Source: WJMT01 sp964599635 (GTDB lineage: Bacteria > Acidobacteriota > Aminicenantia > Aminicenantales > Aminicenantaceae). Taken from it: a DNA stretch of 64,000 bases. Position 1 is the first letter of the stretch, and each line of letters begins with the position of its first letter. Under the pieces are notes generated by a model. That model saw only the letters and a program-made list of their open reading frames with translations. It was not told the DNA's origin and made no database searches. Location: contig CAZRGM010000015.1 in the NCBI GenBank assembly GCA_964599635.1, positions 1-64,000 on the forward strand, written 5' to 3'. The position numbers and the translations under genes are program-made. Positions 25,972 through 34,721 of the stretch are shown piece after piece.

Positions 25972-28491
25972 ATGCTCAATGAAATAAAAATAAAAAAAGC
26001 ATCCCAGCATAATCTCAAAAAGATTGATGTCAGTCTTCCCAGAAACAAGATGATCGTTGTGACAGGCCCCAGTGGATCTGGTAAATCCTCGCTGGCTTTT
26101 GATACCTTATTTGCTGAAGGGCAGAGAAGATATATAGAGTGTCTTTCAGCTTATGCCAGGCAGTATATAGAACAAATGGAGAGGCCGGAAGTCGAGTCAA
26201 TTGAGGGGATATCTCCCTCCATTTCCATTGATCAGAGGACACTTTCCACCAATCCACGCTCTACAGTAGGAACCGTAACTGAGGTGTATGATTTTCTTAG
26301 ACTTTTGTTTGCAAGAGTGGGGACTCCGTATTGTCCGAAATGCGGACGGAAGGTTAGTTCCCAGACTCCAGATCAAATACTTGAAAAGATCATGGAAAAA
26401 GGCAAAGGGCTTACAGTCAAGATTCTTTCTCCCATCATCAAAGGAAGGAAAGGTGAATACATCAAGCTTTTTGAGAGAATGAGAAAGAAAGGATTTCTCC
26501 GGATTCGTGTGGACGGCCGTTTTCGCGAGCTGGAAGATGAGATAAATTTGATCAAGACCAAGACTCATCACATTGAACTTTTGATAGATGAAGTATTGAT
26601 ATCCGAGAAAAATCAAAAGAGGGTTAAAGAAGCTGTTGATCAGGCGTTAGAGATGGCAGATGGAGACCTGCTTCTGATCGATGAAAAAGGGGATGAAGAT
26701 TTTTATTCTTTAAAACTTTTGTGCCCTAATTGTGGGATAAGTCTCCCTGAGTTAGAGCCCCGGACATTTTCTTTTAACAGCCCTTATGGAGCCTGCCCTT
26801 ATTGTCATGGGGTCGGATTCAAAACGGTGACAGACTATCGGGGGAAAATCAAGGTGAGTGACGAAGTCTGCCCTTTTTGTGAAGGGAGCCGCTTGAAGAA
26901 GGAAAGTCTATCTGTGAAAATAGGGAACAGAAATATTTTTGAATTGAGCAGTCTGCCTATCAGCAAGCTTTTAAAAGAAATCCATCAATTTGAGTTTGAA
27001 AGGAAAGATCATCTCATTGCAGCCAGGATTATAAAAGAGATCGAAGCGCGTCTTCTTGTTATTGAAAGGTTAGGAATGTCCTATCTTCACCTTGCAAGGA
27101 CCCTTTCTTCGCTTTCTGGAGGTGAGGCGCGCCGCATTCGCTTGGCTGCCCAAGTGGGTATTCAGCTTCGTGGGGTCCTTTACGTGCTTGATGAACCCAC
27201 CATAGGTCTTCACCAAAAAGATAATAAGAGGCTTATTTCTCTTCTAAAAGAAATCAGAGATCAAGGTAATTCGGTTGTGGTGGTGGAGCATGATGAGCAG
27301 ACTATACGATCTGCGGATTATATTTTGGATTTAGGGCCTGGGGCTGGAGAGAAAGGAGGGGAAAAGGTTGCCGAAGGAGACTATAATCAGATTGTTTCCT
27401 TTGCTAATTCTTTGACGTCAGAATATTTAAGGCATCAAAAATATATCCCTTTACCTAAAAAAAGAAGGATTCCTGATCAATGGTTGACCGTTAAGAATGC
27501 ATCAGAACATAATTTGAAAAATATTGATGTTCCCTTTCCACTTTCCACTTTTACGGTTGTTACAGGTCTTTCTGGTTCAGGAAAAAGCACCCTAGTTTAT
27601 GATATACTCTATAAAAAGCTTTCCAATATTTTTCATAACTCAAAACTAAAGCCAGGAGCTCATGATTTTATAGTTGGTTTGGAAAATATCAACAAAGTAG
27701 TCTCTGTTGACCAGAAGCCGATAGGAAGAACTCCCCGCTCTAATCCAGCCACTTATACAGGGTTGTTTACTGAATTAAGGAAGCTGTTCGCAATGATACC
27801 GGAGGCAAAAATAAGAGGATATAGACCAAGTCGATTCAGTTTCAATGTTCCAGGAGGAAGGTGTGAGGAATGCTATGGTGCCGGATCAAAAAAGATTGAG
27901 ATGCATTTTCTTCCTGATGTTTATGTCACATGTGACAGATGCAGAGGAAGGCGCTATAATAAAGAAACTTTGGAAGTGCGTTATAAAGGGAAAAATATCG
28001 CTGATTTTCTTGAAATGACCGTAAGCGAAGCTTATGAGTACTTGAAGGCCCATCCCAAGCTTAAGTCCAAATTGGAAATATTAAAAAGGGTCGGACTTGG
28101 ATATTTGCGTCTGGGTCAGCCTGCTCCCCATCTCTCAGGCGGAGAGGCCCAGAGGATTAAGCTGACGAAAGAGCTGAGCCGGAGGAATACAGGGAAGACT
28201 TTGTATATTTTAGATGAGCCTACCACGGGCCTTCATTTTGATGATGTCAAAAAGCTTCTCAAAGTACTTTCTGAACTGGTTAATTTAGGAAATACGGTGA
28301 TCGTGATTGAACATAACCTTGATGTTATTAAATTTGCGGATTATATTATTGACTTAGGTCCCGAAGGAGGAGAAAAAGGAGGCTGGATAGTGGCTTCTGG
28401 ATTTCCTGAGGAAGTTGCGGAGAAAAGGGAGTCTTATACGGGACAGTTTTTGCAAGAAAAATTTCAGGAAATAAAAGTTCTTAACCAATAA
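25972..28491 (+). CDS. uvrA: Excinuclease ABC subunit A, short form lacking the insertion domain
   Basis: DNA-damage recognition ATPase of nucleotide excision repair. Both ABC modules are complete: Walker A GPSGSGKSSLAFDT and GLSGSGKSTLVYD, two signatures (LSGGEARRIRLAAQ and LSGGEAQRIKLTKE), and two Walker B/DEPT motifs. The UvrB-binding segment after CPKCGRKV (~residue 120) is present. It has 839 residues, not ~940: between the zinc pairs CPYC (~274-277) and CPFC (~300-303) there are only ~23 residues where typical UvrA has well over 100, so the DNA-contacting insertion domain is missing. No upstream RBS. The downstream gene follows after 20 nt. Confidence 0.95.
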   Translation: MLNEIKIKKASQHNLKKIDVSLPRNKMIVVTGPSGSGKSSLAFDTLFAEGQRRYIECLSAYARQYIEQMERPEVESIEGISPSISIDQRTLSTNPRSTVGTVTEVYDFLRLLFARVGTPYCPKCGRKVSSQTPDQILEKIMEKGKGLTVKILSPIIKGRKGEYIKLFERMRKKGFLRIRVDGRFRELEDEINLIKTKTHHIELLIDEVLISEKNQKRVKEAVDQALEMADGDLLLIDEKGDEDFYSLKLLCPNCGISLPELEPRTFSFNSPYGACPYCHGVGFKTVTDYRGKIKVSDEVCPFCEGSRLKKESLSVKIGNRNIFELSSLPISKLLKEIHQFEFERKDHLIAARIIKEIEARLLVIERLGMSYLHLARTLSSLSGGEARRIRLAAQVGIQLRGVLYVLDEPTIGLHQKDNKRLISLLKEIRDQGNSVVVVEHDEQTIRSADYILDLGPGAGEKGGEKVAEGDYNQIVSFANSLTSEYLRHQKYIPLPKKRRIPDQWLTVKNASEHNLKNIDVPFPLSTFTVVTGLSGSGKSTLVYDILYKKLSNIFHNSKLKPGAHDFIVGLENINKVVSVDQKPIGRTPRSNPATYTGLFTELRKLFAMIPEAKIRGYRPSRFSFNVPGGRCEECYGAGSKKIEMHFLPDVYVTCDRCRGRRYNKETLEVRYKGKNIADFLEMTVSEAYEYLKAHPKLKSKLEILKRVGLGYLRLGQPAPHLSGGEAQRIKLTKELSRRNTGKTLYILDEPTTGLHFDDVKKLLKVLSELVNLGNTVIVIEHNLDVIKFADYIIDLGPEGGEKGGWIVASGFPEEVAEKRESYTGQFLQEKFQEIKVLNQ

Positions 28492-28511
28492 CAGAAGGAG
28501 GTAGAGTAAAA

Positions 28512-31500
28512 ATGAAAAAAAACAAATCCATGGGATTTGCGTTAGCAACAGCGGGCTTAGTTTTGGTTTTTCTTAGCCAGGGACTCCTTTTTGGAGAAAA
28601 GATTTTATCAACAGAGCAGTTCGATGTGTTTAAATGGAGACATATAGGCCCCTTCACTTTTTCAGGAAGGATCACGGAATTCGCTGTCCCTAAGGGCCAG
28701 AGCAAAGTTTATTATGTAGCCACTGCATCAGGAGGAATATGGAAGACAGAGGATGGAGGGATCAGTTTCGAACCGATATTTGATGATTACGGAAATATGA
28801 GCATTGGGAATATTGAGGTGGCTCCCTCAAACTCCGATAGGATTTATGTCGGTACAGGGGAGGCTTTGCATGCCCGGTCCAGTGCCCATGGAAATGGAAT
28901 GTGGAGGTCAGATGATGCCGGAAAAACATGGATTCATATCGGGCTGGAAGAAAGTTATTTCATTCCTAAGATAGCGGTAGACCACACGAATCCTGATATT
29001 GTCTATGTGGCGGCTGAGGGAAAACTTTATGATAATGAAATGGACTGTCAGAGAGGGCTTTATAAGTCAGTTGATGGGGGAAAAACCTGGGAAAAAGTGC
29101 TGGACCTGAAAGACAGGGGAGTGGGTGATTTTGTGCTAGATCCCACAGATTCGGATGTGATTATTGCTGGAGCCTACAGGACTTATAGAAGGACATGGAC
29201 TTTCATAGATAGACAGCCGGGAAATTATTTTTATAAGTCAGTTGACGGGGGAAAAACCTGGGAGAAATTGACAAACGGGCTTCCGATGGATATAGAGACA
29301 GGCTGGAACGGCATAACCATATATCCTAAAAATCCCAATATTATCTACATACGTATGGATGAAGAAGTGGATTTAGGTCTGGATCAGAGGGAGAACAGGC
29401 AGCTTTATAGGGAAGGGAATGTTTTTAAAGATGATTGTTATTTCAATAAATTTAAATCTTATCAAATAGATTCGGCCCTTAAAAACATGGTTGATTTCGA
29501 ACCTATTTCTGCAAAAGATGAGCAGGAGTTGGTGGAAAAGCTTAATGAAATCATAAAAGATAAAGATTTTCTTAAGGATATTGGAGTGGCTTTAGATGAA
29601 TTGGTTGAGAAAGCAAAAAGGGTTTATAGAAAGCAGGAAGATATTCTCAAGGAAATGGCTGAAGTTGAGGGGTTGTTAAAGGACACAGAACAAACAGGCG
29701 AGGAAAAGGAGGCTGAGGAGAAAGAAGAAGAGCCTAAAGGAAGATATCAAGTTCTTAACCGGTTTGTCATTCAAACTCTTTACGCGCCTGTTTTAAAGGC
29801 CATGGAACCTGTCACCAAATCGGGTGTCATTTACCGATCTGAGGATCAGGGAGATACCTGGGAGAGAATGACCGAATATAAAATATCAGGTGGAAGTGTG
29901 GAGGTCAATGCTATAGAAGCAGGTTATTCAGGAAGGATAGAAGTTGATCCCAATAATGAACAGGTTCTTTATGCTGTGGAGGTGGTTCCAAGAGTTTCTC
30001 AAGATGGAGGAAAAAACTTTAAGAACACAACTTGGACAGGAGCTCATAAATGTCATGTTGATATGAGGGGGATATGGATTGATCCTCTTGATTCTGATCA
30101 TATATTATCTGCCAATGATGGAGGAGTGAGCGAAACTTGGGATGGAGGGAAACACTGGTCCCAGAAAGAGACCATAAGTGCTCAACAGTTTTATGACATT
30201 TCTGTAGATCATGAGATGCCCTATAATGTCATGGGAGGAACCCAGGACAATGGATGTTGGCTCGGTCCTTCCCAGAACAGGAATCAGTATGGGATCTATC
30301 CTGCGGATTGGACTTACCTTCCCTCAGGAGACGGGTTTTATGTCGTGAGGGATTGGTGGAATCCTGAATTTATATATTTTGAGTCTCAGTTTGGCAATTC
30401 CAGAAGAATGAATCTCAAGACAGGTGAGATGATAAGTCTTTCCAAACGCAACACAAAGGAAGAAAGAGAGGAGGGCAAAGACCCTCAAAGGTATCAGTGG
30501 GACTCCCCGATCGTGCTTTCTCCGCACAACCCAGGGATTGTTTATGTGTGCTCACAGCATGTCCATATGTCTACTAGCCGGGGCGAGCCAGGCACTTTTA
30601 TCACAATAAGTCCAGACCTTTCCAAGCACAATAAAGAACGGATTGAACTTTCCAAGTTAACAAATCTTCAGTATGCCACCATATACGCATTTGCAGAGTC
30701 GCCGATCAAGCCCGGAGTTTATTGGGCAGGAACGGATGACGGAAATCTTCAGTTAAGCACTGATGGAGGAAGTCATTGGATTAATATTACTGACAGATTT
30801 TATGATCAAAATGGGAAATTGAAAGGAGATATCGAAGGAGACAGAATTCCTTATGACAGATGGGTCACACAAGTAAAGCCTTCGGCACATAAACTGGAGA
30901 GATGCACTGTGACCTATTCCGGATACAGGACTCATAATGAAGATGATTCCTATATATTTGTGACAGAAGATTTTGGAAAAACATGGAAGAAACTATCAGC
31001 GGGAATGAAAAACCCGGTAAGGGATATCGAAGAAGATCCGGATAATCCGGATATTTTGTATCTTGCCACTGATTACGGAGTTTTCGTAAGCCTCGATAGA
31101 GGAGAGACATGGGAGAACATGTCTTCTTCAGCACCTGATGTGATCATTATGAGCTTGGATATACAGAAAAGAGAAAGAGATTTGGCTATAGGAACCTACG
31201 GGAGAGGCATTTATATAGCTGATATTTATCCCTTTAAAGAATTTTCTAAAGATGTATTTCTTAAAGATTACTATCTTTTTGAGATTCAACGGGCTGTTAA
31301 GTGGAATAGATATGAGAGACGGGGGCAGACATATGGAGAGTTTGCCCGGGTTAATAATCCTGATGTGGGATCGGTCTTCTATTATCATCTCAAGGAAAAA
31401 GCAGAGGCTGTGAAGATATCCATAAAGGATATGAAAGGTGAAGAAGTTTATACCATGAAGGGCGGTACCGATAAGGGACTGCATAAAATAATCTGGAATC

Positions 31501-31652
31501 TGAGGAAAAAAACTGAAGAAGACGGAGCGTCAAGATGGAGAAGAAGAGGAGAAATTGTAGAAGCTGGAATGTATGAAGTGAGTCTAGTTATTGGAGAAGA
31601 AGAGGTCATGAGTCAGACCTTAAAGGTTATAGAGGATCCTTTATTCGATTGA
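28512..31652 (+). CDS. Secreted BNR-repeat / VPS10-like beta-propeller protein
   Basis: A 1046-residue exported protein with a signal peptide (~1-30, ending near LLFG). Asp-box repeats of S-x-D-G-G-x-T-W type occur many times (DDAGKTW, two SVDGGKTWEK, SEDQGDTW, STDGGSHW, TEDFGKTW, LDRGETW), as in sialidase and VPS10 propellers. A helical charged insert lies at about 310-415, and the C-terminal ~120 residues look like a FlgD/Ig-type strand domain (GTDKGLHKIIWNLRKK). Called glycosyl hydrolase by many pipelines, but I see no catalytic set, so the substrate is unknown. Strong AAGGAGGT RBS; may be co-transcribed with uvrA. Confidence 0.8.
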   Translation: MKKNKSMGFALATAGLVLVFLSQGLLFGEKILSTEQFDVFKWRHIGPFTFSGRITEFAVPKGQSKVYYVATASGGIWKTEDGGISFEPIFDDYGNMSIGNIEVAPSNSDRIYVGTGEALHARSSAHGNGMWRSDDAGKTWIHIGLEESYFIPKIAVDHTNPDIVYVAAEGKLYDNEMDCQRGLYKSVDGGKTWEKVLDLKDRGVGDFVLDPTDSDVIIAGAYRTYRRTWTFIDRQPGNYFYKSVDGGKTWEKLTNGLPMDIETGWNGITIYPKNPNIIYIRMDEEVDLGLDQRENRQLYREGNVFKDDCYFNKFKSYQIDSALKNMVDFEPISAKDEQELVEKLNEIIKDKDFLKDIGVALDELVEKAKRVYRKQEDILKEMAEVEGLLKDTEQTGEEKEAEEKEEEPKGRYQVLNRFVIQTLYAPVLKAMEPVTKSGVIYRSEDQGDTWERMTEYKISGGSVEVNAIEAGYSGRIEVDPNNEQVLYAVEVVPRVSQDGGKNFKNTTWTGAHKCHVDMRGIWIDPLDSDHILSANDGGVSETWDGGKHWSQKETISAQQFYDISVDHEMPYNVMGGTQDNGCWLGPSQNRNQYGIYPADWTYLPSGDGFYVVRDWWNPEFIYFESQFGNSRRMNLKTGEMISLSKRNTKEEREEGKDPQRYQWDSPIVLSPHNPGIVYVCSQHVHMSTSRGEPGTFITISPDLSKHNKERIELSKLTNLQYATIYAFAESPIKPGVYWAGTDDGNLQLSTDGGSHWINITDRFYDQNGKLKGDIEGDRIPYDRWVTQVKPSAHKLERCTVTYSGYRTHNEDDSYIFVTEDFGKTWKKLSAGMKNPVRDIEEDPDNPDILYLATDYGVFVSLDRGETWENMSSSAPDVIIMSLDIQKRERDLAIGTYGRGIYIADIYPFKEFSKDVFLKDYYLFEIQRAVKWNRYERRGQTYGEFARVNNPDVGSVFYYHLKEKAEAVKISIKDMKGEEVYTMKGGTDKGLHKIIWNLRKKTEEDGASRWRRRGEIVEAGMYEVSLVIGEEEVMSQTLKVIEDPLFD

Positions 31653-31659
31653 TTTAACC

Positions 31660-31689
31660 TTGAATAGGGACTTATAAGAGAGATATATT
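31660..31689 (+). promoter_or_regulatory. Possible promoter for holB-PSP1
   Basis: TTGAAT at 31660-31665, 18 nt, TATATT at 31684-31689, within the 92-bp gap before holB. The start codon at 31745 follows AGGGAAATGA. The match is moderate. Confidence 0.4.
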
Positions 31690-31744
31690 AGGGAGAGCAA
31701 AGCTGTTTTTTTGGAGAGTTTTTTAATGGAATTAGGGAAATGAA

Positions 31745-32743
31745 ATGTCGTTTGATGATATAGTCGGCAATGCCAGAGTCAAAAATATTTTAAGAAGTTC
31801 TCTGGAGAGAGAAAGGGTTCCTGGCTCTCTTCTTTTTTATGGCCCGCAGGGAGTGGGCAAATCTGAAATGGCTTTAGTTCTTGCTAAGGCTTTAAACTGT
31901 CTCAATAAAAAAAATGATTCCTGTGAGAGATGTTCTTCATGTTCGGCGATTAATAAGAATAGAGGGACTTTTCCTGATTTGATAAAAATTAAAACAGAAA
32001 AAGATATCATAGGGATTGATCAAATGAGGCTGATTAAATGGGCGGCTTATCTGAAACCCATGATAGGGAAGAAAAGAGTGTTCATTGTTGAACAAGCAGA
32101 AAAAATGAATGAAGAGGCTTCAAATTGTCTGCTCAAAGTCCTTGAGGAGCCTCCCTATTTTTCCCATATAATACTCACAACGGATAGTTTGTTTTCCATT
32201 CTTCCTACTATCAGGTCAAGATGCCAGATACTGAAATTCGCCCAAATTTCCAAACAGGATATCCAGGAAGAATTAATAAAGAGAGGCACTGATGTAGGGA
32301 GAGCTAAAATTATATCTCTTTTAGTCAAGGGTAGCCTGAAGCAGGCTCTTAATTTTGACTGGGAAGAGGTTAAAGATCAAAGAAAAAGAGCCTTTACACT
32401 CTTATCGTCATTTGTCAAAGGAGAAACAACCGCTGCATTTTTTAAGAAATATTCAGGGATGAGGAAGGGACAATTTAGAGAAAATATAAAGCCTCTCCTA
32501 GAGATCATGTCGTCTTTTTGCAGGGATATCATTTTGTTAAAGGTGGGGGAAAGCGGTCAATTATTGATGAATCTAGATTATATCAAGAAGTTAAGCAAGA
32601 TTGAAAAAAATTTAAGTTTAAAGGAAGCTCTTGATCTTTCAAGAGTCATTGAAGAGAGTCTTTTACTTACTGATCGAAATATCAATAAGAAGGTTCTCAT
32701 GAATTCAATAACCATAAATATAATGGATAGAGAAAATGTCTGA
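31745..32743 (+). CDS. holB: DNA polymerase III delta' subunit
   Basis: Clamp-loader AAA+ subunit. FYGPQGVGKSEMALVLA is the P-loop, CERCSSC lies in the zinc module (~60-66), and NCLLKVLEEPP with the SRCQ motif follows. 332 residues. The C-terminal third is divergent. It overlaps the PSP1 gene by 8 bp, a pairing conserved in many bacteria. Confidence 0.92.
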   Translation: MSFDDIVGNARVKNILRSSLERERVPGSLLFYGPQGVGKSEMALVLAKALNCLNKKNDSCERCSSCSAINKNRGTFPDLIKIKTEKDIIGIDQMRLIKWAAYLKPMIGKKRVFIVEQAEKMNEEASNCLLKVLEEPPYFSHIILTTDSLFSILPTIRSRCQILKFAQISKQDIQEELIKRGTDVGRAKIISLLVKGSLKQALNFDWEEVKDQRKRAFTLLSSFVKGETTAAFFKKYSGMRKGQFRENIKPLLEIMSSFCRDIILLKVGESGQLLMNLDYIKKLSKIEKNLSLKEALDLSRVIEESLLLTDRNINKKVLMNSITINIMDRENV

Positions 32744-33416
32744 AATAGTCTATGTGTTTTCAGAACGGCTGGAAAAGGTTTTCCGTGCGGATAAGGATAA
32801 AACAGAATTGAAACCAGGGGATATTTGTCTTATCGAGTCAGAGCTTGGCGGGGACCTGGCCATGGTGGTCAATACCCCTAAGAAAATAAGAGAAAGCGCC
32901 AATGCTAAAAAAGGTGCTGTAAAAATTATTCGTAAAGCCACAGAAAAGGACAAAGATAAATTCGCCTGGATGAGAAAGAAGGAGAAAGAGGCTTTCGATT
33001 TTTGTTTGGAAAAGATAAAAGAGCGCAGACTTTCAATGAAACTTGTGAGGGTGAGGTATTTTTTCAATGAGAAAAAAGGAATATTTTATTACACTGCCGA
33101 TGGTCGAATTGATTTTAGAGAGTTGGTGAAAGATTTAGCGAAGCAATTTAGGATGAGAATAGAGATGCATCAGATTGGAGTGAGGGATGAAGCCAAAATG
33201 GTTGGGGGGATAGGGGTGTGTGGTCGAAGATTGTGCTGTGCCAGTTTCATGAAAAGTTTTGAGCCGGTAACAATACAAAAAGCTAAGAAGCAGAATATAA
33301 CCATCAATCCTACCAAGATATCAGGACTTTGTGGAAGGCTTATGTGCTGTCTTGCTTTTGAAGAGGAAAGCAAAGGGCGGTTATATAGTGAGGAAGAGGA
33401 TATAGAAGAAGATTGA
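32736..33416 (+). CDS. PSP1 / RicT (YaaT) family protein
   Basis: PSP1 C-terminal domain protein; in B. subtilis RicT is part of the Y-complex that affects RNase Y and development. Seen: the RVRYFFNEKKGIFYYTADGR segment and the cysteine-rich GVCGRRLCCA and SGLCGRLMCCLAFE motifs that can hold an Fe-S cluster. 226 residues. The partner proteins (RicA, RicF) are not in the window, so the role is inferred only from family and from coupling to holB. Confidence 0.87.
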   Translation: MSEIVYVFSERLEKVFRADKDKTELKPGDICLIESELGGDLAMVVNTPKKIRESANAKKGAVKIIRKATEKDKDKFAWMRKKEKEAFDFCLEKIKERRLSMKLVRVRYFFNEKKGIFYYTADGRIDFRELVKDLAKQFRMRIEMHQIGVRDEAKMVGGIGVCGRRLCCASFMKSFEPVTIQKAKKQNITINPTKISGLCGRLMCCLAFEEESKGRLYSEEEDIEED

Positions 33417-33453
33417 AGTTTCAGTTCAGTAAAGACGGAAAGGTTAAATCTTT

Positions 33454-34086
33454 TCAGTTAAATTCCTGCCATGTAAACTGAACTTTACTTGAGGCAGAAA
33501 TCAGGGTTCCTTCAGGGGAGAAAGCTTTAACCTGCCAGGAATAACTTTTTCCGGGGGTCATCTTAGCTTTGATTTCTTCAGGGAGTGAGATGGTGTTGTT
33601 TTGCGTTCTTTTTTCCCAAAGAAGTTCATCATTGTATATATAGACTTTGTATTCAATATTTTCTCCGAGCGCCTCCCATCTGAATTCCGAGGGTATCGCC
33701 TCAGAGATTAGAGTGATAGAACCTCCTCTGACTGCATCATCGCTTATCATAAATTTAGAATGATTGTTTGTTATATTTGGGATAATACCGAACACAACGA
33801 TTAAAATAAAGGCTGCGGTTGCCACAGCAGATATAAGGGGTTTTGGTGAAAAAAATCCAAATATTCTTTCACCTATTTGTTTTTTTGATTCTTCTTCTAT
33901 GCGAAGATCTTTGAATATTGGATCTGCATGACTCTTGACCGCTAAAATGAGCTCGTTTCTTTTTTCCATTTGTTCAAAACATCGGGGGCAATTAAAGAAA
34001 TGTTCTTCAAATTCTTCTCTTTTTTCCTTGCTCAGCCTATTGAATAAATAGTCATCAATAAGATCTTCGTATCGGCATTTTCTCAT
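33454..34086 (-). CDS. Zinc-finger anti-sigma factor with extracytoplasmic Ig-like domain
   Basis: Likely binds the ECF sigma factor encoded just upstream. The cytosolic N-terminus has an HFFNCPRC zinc motif (H-x3-C-x2-C), a membrane helix follows (~88-107), and the outer part ends in a beta-rich domain (VYIYNDELLWEKRT, SYSWQVKAFSPEG) resembling fibronectin-type sensors. The frame opens at GTG 34095; I prefer ATG 34086 because GGGGTGA sits at RBS distance from it. ~210 residues. Confidence 0.83.
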   Translation of the reverse strand: MRKCRYEDLIDDYLFNRLSKEKREEFEEHFFNCPRCFEQMEKRNELILAVKSHADPIFKDLRIEEESKKQIGERIFGFFSPKPLISAVATAAFILIVVFGIIPNITNNHSKFMISDDAVRGGSITLISEAIPSEFRWEALGENIEYKVYIYNDELLWEKRTQNNTISLPEEIKAKMTPGKSYSWQVKAFSPEGTLISASSKVQFTWQEFN

Positions 34087-34148
34087 TATTCTCACCCCAA
34101 TTTAATTTCATTAATTTAGTCGAAATAAATCCATAATTATGGAAAATT

Positions 34149-34652
34149 TTATTTTTTTATTAGATTCTTTAATAATTTTTGAGCATAATGCACTCGTTCG
34201 CTCACTTTTCTTGGGGAAATATTCAATCTTTTTGCGACTTCTTTTCTAGAAAGATCTTTATAATAATAAAGATATAAAATCTTTTTGTATTTTGGTTTGA
34301 GTTCTTCCAATTTTTTTGCCAGCATTTGAGTTCTTTCTTTATTCTCTATCTGTTCATAGGGATCTGGGAATGGATCAGCTTCTGGGATAAACTTCAAAGC
34401 TTTTTTATTTTTTTTTCTTATATAATCGACGATTCTTCTTTTGGTAATGGTATAAATAAAAGTTCCTACTGAAGATTCACCTTTGAATTCACCTGATTTT
34501 ATTTTTTCCACGGTATTGAGCATGATTTCATTAACGATATCTTCCCATTCAGGCGTATAAGAGCCGATTGATTTTTTGACTTTAAATGTAACGATAGGCC
34601 TGTATCTAGAAGTGATTTCTTTGAGATCGTAGGTGTTATCTTTTTTTTTCAC
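34149..34652 (-). CDS. ECF-type RNA polymerase sigma factor
   Basis: Region 2 has WEDIVNEIMLNTVEKI and the -10-binding segment GTFIYTITKRRIVDYIRKKN; region 4 has LKPKYKKILYLYYYKDLSRK and an HTH (EVAKRLNISPRKVSERV). About 167 residues, normal for ECF. The frame opens at a TTG (34661), but that codon overlaps the -10 hexamer of the promoter at 34661-34689, so the GTG at 34652 is the likely start and the mRNA would be leaderless. The anti-sigma gene follows after ~60 nt, consistent with autoregulation. Confidence 0.88.
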   Translation of the reverse strand: MKKKDNTYDLKEITSRYRPIVTFKVKKSIGSYTPEWEDIVNEIMLNTVEKIKSGEFKGESSVGTFIYTITKRRIVDYIRKKNKKALKFIPEADPFPDPYEQIENKERTQMLAKKLEELKPKYKKILYLYYYKDLSRKEVAKRLNISPRKVSERVHYAQKLLKNLIKK

Positions 34653-34660
34653 TGTTTCCA

Positions 34661-34689
34661 ATTATAAAGAGTGTTTTTGACATGTGCAA
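34661..34689 (-). promoter_or_regulatory. Predicted promoter of the ECF sigma gene, leaderless
   Basis: Minus strand: TTGCAC (34689-34684), 17 nt, perfect TATAAT (34666-34661). The GTG start at 34652 is 8 nt beyond the -10, so transcription should begin at or one base before the start codon. Confidence 0.6.
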
Positions 34690-34721
34690 GCAGCCTCTTT
34701 TCCCAAGGAAGGATCAACGAG

